Assembly: GCA_902801475.1 (NCBI GenBank)
Contig: CADCIO010000052.1
Coordinates: forward strand, 1-37,836
Direction: 5' to 3'
DNA: 37,836 nucleotides
Origin: an uncultured Bacteroidales bacterium
GTDB taxonomy: Bacteria > Bacteroidota > Bacteroidia > Bacteroidales > Bacteroidaceae
The notes beneath the pieces were generated by a model, which was not told where the DNA came from, made no database searches, and saw only the letters and a program-made list of their open reading frames with translations. The translations under genes and the position numbers were made by a program. The first letter of the stretch is position 1. Every line of letters begins with the position of its first letter. Positions 35,753-37,836 of the stretch are shown here, one piece after another.

Positions 35753-36637
35753 TCAACGCTTCATCTTGTACTTGTGCAGTTTCAGCATCTGCTCCGCATA
35801 GCGGTAGCCGAGGGTGCGCATACCTTCTGTGCTGAAATGGAACTGGTCGCCCGTGCTCTCGCAGTCTTTCGCTGAGATGATGTAAGAGTTTGGGAGAGTC
35901 TTGGGCAAGTTCGGCAGGATGTCCACATTGAACCGCCAGCACACGCCCCCCTGTTCCTCATGCTTCAGTTCGCCAGCAAGGAGGGGAACGTCTTTCGGAT
36001 TGAGGTTCAAGTCCTGACAAAGGTCATTGTATATCTTCTTCACGCGCTCAGGCCATTTGGGGTCGTCAGAGTTGGATTCGCCCTGATGAATGAGGATGCC
36101 CTTGATGACGCCATCCTTCATGGCGATACGCGCCATATCGACCAACCGCTGGTAGGGATTCCCGTCATATTGGTTGACAATAGCCTTCATCCAGTCGCGC
36201 TCGTTGTCGATATACTCCTTGTAATCGTCCTTGTCCCAGAGTTCTATCTTGGCACCTGCAACCGACACGTTGATGACACCAATGCGGTACTTGTCATCAA
36301 TGCTCTCAATCATCTTACGTCCGAAGAAATCGACAGGGCCCATGTTGTTGCCCTCACGACAGATGGGAGGAATGGCTGTGTACCACTTGCCCATCTCACG
36401 CTGCATACGTGGCATGTTGACCGCTGCGACGAACTGGAACCGCGGGTCGTTGAAGTTCTTGTCCTGTTCGGCAGGACGTGCTCCAGCTTCCATGTTCGAC
36501 TGTCCGAAACAAAGGAAGATGTGGAAGTTCTTGTCTGGTTTCTGAGCCTGCACCATTGAGGACAGGCAAAACATAAGAAGCAGGAAGAGGATGCCCATTC
36601 CGCTCTCTCTTAATGTGCGCAATTGTGTAGATTTCAT
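35753..36637 (-). CDS. SGNH/SASA-type carbohydrate esterase
   Basis: The 294-residue protein has a signal peptide (MGILFLLLMFCLSSMVQAQ, cut near residue 32). The catalytic serine is in FGQSNM (S47), followed by a block with HQGESN, and the acid-base pair is in DQFHFS (D264, H267). This is the layout of sialate O-acetylesterase / acetylxylan esterases of the SASA family (CE6-like). It would remove acetyl groups from plant or host glycans outside the cytoplasm; the substrate cannot be read. Its own promoter is not clear. Confidence 0.9.
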   Translation of the reverse strand: MKSTQLRTLRESGMGILFLLLMFCLSSMVQAQKPDKNFHIFLCFGQSNMEAGARPAEQDKNFNDPRFQFVAAVNMPRMQREMGKWYTAIPPICREGNNMGPVDFFGRKMIESIDDKYRIGVINVSVAGAKIELWDKDDYKEYIDNERDWMKAIVNQYDGNPYQRLVDMARIAMKDGVIKGILIHQGESNSDDPKWPERVKKIYNDLCQDLNLNPKDVPLLAGELKHEEQGGVCWRFNVDILPNLPKTLPNSYIISAKDCESTGDQFHFSTEGMRTLGYRYAEQMLKLHKYKMKR

Positions 36638-36697
36638 AAATTTATTTTTTATTTCTGTTGCAAAAATGCTGCAAATAAATGGAACAAGCGGTCAAGT

Positions 36698-37018
36698 TCA
36701 GACGGTGACCTTCACGAAGTCTGAAGCAGGGTGCTTGCAGAGAGGGCAAATGAAGTCGTCAGGCAGTTCCTCACCCTCGTACTCATAACCGCAGATGCTG
36801 CAACGCCAAATGGTCTTGCCCTCGTTGGTCTTGCCGACAGGCTGAGGCTGTGGCTTGATGTGCTGCTGGTAGTAGTTGTAGGTGGCAGAAGGCACATCCG
36901 ACAGTGTTTCCATCTCTGTGACGGCACCGATGAAGAGCATGTGCGTGCCGAAGTCAATGGCCTGTTCCACATCGGCAGAGATGAAGGTGTTCGTGCCACG
37001 TGTGATGGCCCAGGCAAC
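36698..37018 (-). pseudogene. 3' fragment of a flavin reductase-rubredoxin gene
   Basis: The remaining part encodes ITRGTNTFISADVEQAIDFGTHMLFIGAVTEME, typical of the C-terminal half of flavin-reductase-like domains, followed by a rubredoxin domain with WRCSICGYEYEG and FICPLCKHP. Such fusions pass electrons in oxygen or NO defence in anaerobes. The N-terminal ~90-100 residues and start are missing. Upstream of about 37018 the sequence belongs to another gene in a different frame, and a stop soon ends the rubredoxin frame. The first Met left (36970) would give 90 residues, enough for an intact rubredoxin but not for the reductase. Confidence 0.8.
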
Positions 37019-37254
37019 CCTAAATCAAAAAGATCGGGCATTGGTATCCAAAGTTGATTTTCTTTGGCATAAATCTCCGCTACCCGTTGTTCTATGTCAA
37101 GGGCATTCACATGGCTTTTGCCATTTCCAGATTCCTCTTCATATAGTTGACAGCGTCTTGTGAGCTCATCGAAGATTTGCTTGATTCGGTTATTTTCCGC
37201 ATCTTTCTCGCTGTCGCTTCTTTGTGAAATTGATTTAGATAAGTCATCTCTCAT
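37005..37254 (-). pseudogene. 5' end of an unrelated gene joined to the rubredoxin fragment
   Basis: This part has an ATG at 37254 a few bases after a TACCTTTG element and encodes about 80 residues: an acidic, helical start and then DIEQRVAEIYAKENQLWIPMPDLFDLG. I do not recognise the family. At about 37005-37018 the frame runs into the flavin reductase sequence in the wrong frame and continues to 36712 as out-of-frame peptide, giving a 180-residue hybrid. The short overlap CCTGGGCCATCA could serve both genes, as at a deletion junction. Confidence 0.65.
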
Positions 37255-37264
37255 CTTTTTTGTG

Positions 37265-37272
37265 CAAAGGTA
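37265..37272 (-). promoter_or_regulatory. Promoter -7 element before the hybrid gene
   Basis: TACCTTTG on the minus strand ends about 10 bp before the ATG at 37254, so the transcript would be almost leaderless. Confidence 0.55.
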
Positions 37273-37640
37273 GTTCTTTCATCTTTATTCTCCAAGCATT
37301 TCACACTTTTTCACCAATTCTTCCCAAAAGATACTCCAAAGGATTTATCTTTACCCAACTTAACGTATAGGTCTTTGATGTTAGCAGTCCCAATCCAAAG
37401 CGCACTTGCTCCCTAGAAATCTTCCCTCTTCCTTCATTATCATATCACTTCTTTTTTGCAAAGTTAATGGAATGTTGGCACGTGACAAATAAAAAAATAT
37501 TTTTCTCATTTTTTTCTTTGTCCCTTTCATGCCCCAACGGGAATTCCCTATGCCCTTTTCCTTTCACAATCAACCTGTTGCAAAAGGTTTAAATCCACAT
37601 CCCTATATCTGTTATAGGAAAACCCCTACCGTTTGGGGAT
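37273..37640. other. Gene-free A/T-rich stretch
   Basis: No gene is seen. A minus-strand TAACTTTG at 37466-37459 could be a further promoter. Near the right end an imperfect inverted repeat AAAACCCC / GGGGATTTT (37619-37643) lies just before the promoter of the last gene. Confidence 0.45.
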
Positions 37641-37646
37641 TTTCAG

Positions 37647-37678
37647 TTTGAAACGCCTGTCAAAAGTCCGTAACTTTG
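37647..37678 (+). promoter_or_regulatory. Promoter of the last gene
   Basis: TTTG at 37647-37650 and TAACTTTG at 37671-37678 are 20 bp apart. The 65-nt leader is A-rich, as in highly expressed Bacteroidetes genes. Confidence 0.7.
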
Positions 37679-37750
37679 CATCGTCAACCAAAAGGAACGA
37701 CAATTCATAAAAACAAAAACAATAATTAATAACAATAAAAAACTACAATT

Positions 37751-37836
37751 ATGAAAAAGTTCATCACCCTCGCTCTCGCAGCAGTCATCGCCATCAGTGC
37801 AAACGCAAAGAAGGTTAACACCACAGTGTTCAACTC
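37751..37836 (+). CDS. Secreted or envelope protein, 5' part only
   Basis: Only 28 codons are in the window. They encode a signal peptide (MKKFITLALAAVIAISANA) and the first mature residues KKVNTTVFN. The strong promoter and A-rich leader suggest good expression. The family cannot be told. Confidence 0.8.
   Translation, partial: MKKFITLALAAVIAISANAKKVNTTVFN

Overview
The window looks like a chromosomal segment of a Bacteroidales bacterium, most likely Prevotella or a close relative. Three things point there: nearly every promoter has the Bacteroidetes -7 form TAnnTTTG (usually TACCTTTG) with a TTTG box about 20 bp upstream; Shine-Dalgarno sequences are largely absent; and the gene families fit (imelysin, GIN-domain lipoprotein, four-helix-bundle suffix protein, zinc-ribbon coiled coil). 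Species assignment is inference.

Layout. 1-321: repeat-rich leader of der. 322-11303 (+): housekeeping block der, small lipoprotein, SNF-type Na+ symporter, tig, clpP, clpX, recQ, guaB. 11304-12169: gene-free, ending in one copy of a ~300 bp repeat. 12170-16760 (-): a tight four-gene cassette: EcoRI-family adenine methyltransferase, DUF262/HNH nuclease, PD-(D/E)XK nuclease with DUF4357 and DUF4268, and an EVE-like protein. It is preceded by a ~300 nt leader rich in complementary segments. 17859-18557 (-): four-helix-bundle protein with Q/N-rich tails. 18558-19468: gene-free, with a second copy of the ~300 bp repeat in opposite orientation, so the repeats bracket the cassette as a ~7.5 kb island.

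19469-28165 (-): a nine-gene run starting with an ABC ATPase and membrane subunit, a YtrA-like GntR regulator and a GIN-domain lipoprotein, then a MacAB-TolC-like system with two permeases. A near-perfect palindrome next to its only clear promoter is the probable GntR operator. 28417-30054 (+): Nif3-like protein and zinc-ribbon coiled-coil protein. 30129-34613 (-): porin, imelysin and di-haem oxidoreductase, a probable envelope iron module. Divergent from it, at 34768-35727, is a YtfE/RIC-like diiron domain fused to a LuxR-type HTH, a candidate sensor-regulator. 35753-36637 (-): SGNH/SASA esterase. 36698-37254 (-): a broken flavin reductase-rubredoxin gene joined to the 5' end of an unrelated gene. 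The window ends in the first 28 codons of a secreted protein.

The most interesting part is the 11.8-19.3 kb island: an uncharacterised combination of self-methylation, two nucleases and a probable modified-base reader, with a structured leader RNA and a hairpin abutting the first start codon, flanked by inverted repeats whose internal hairpin shows compensatory changes.
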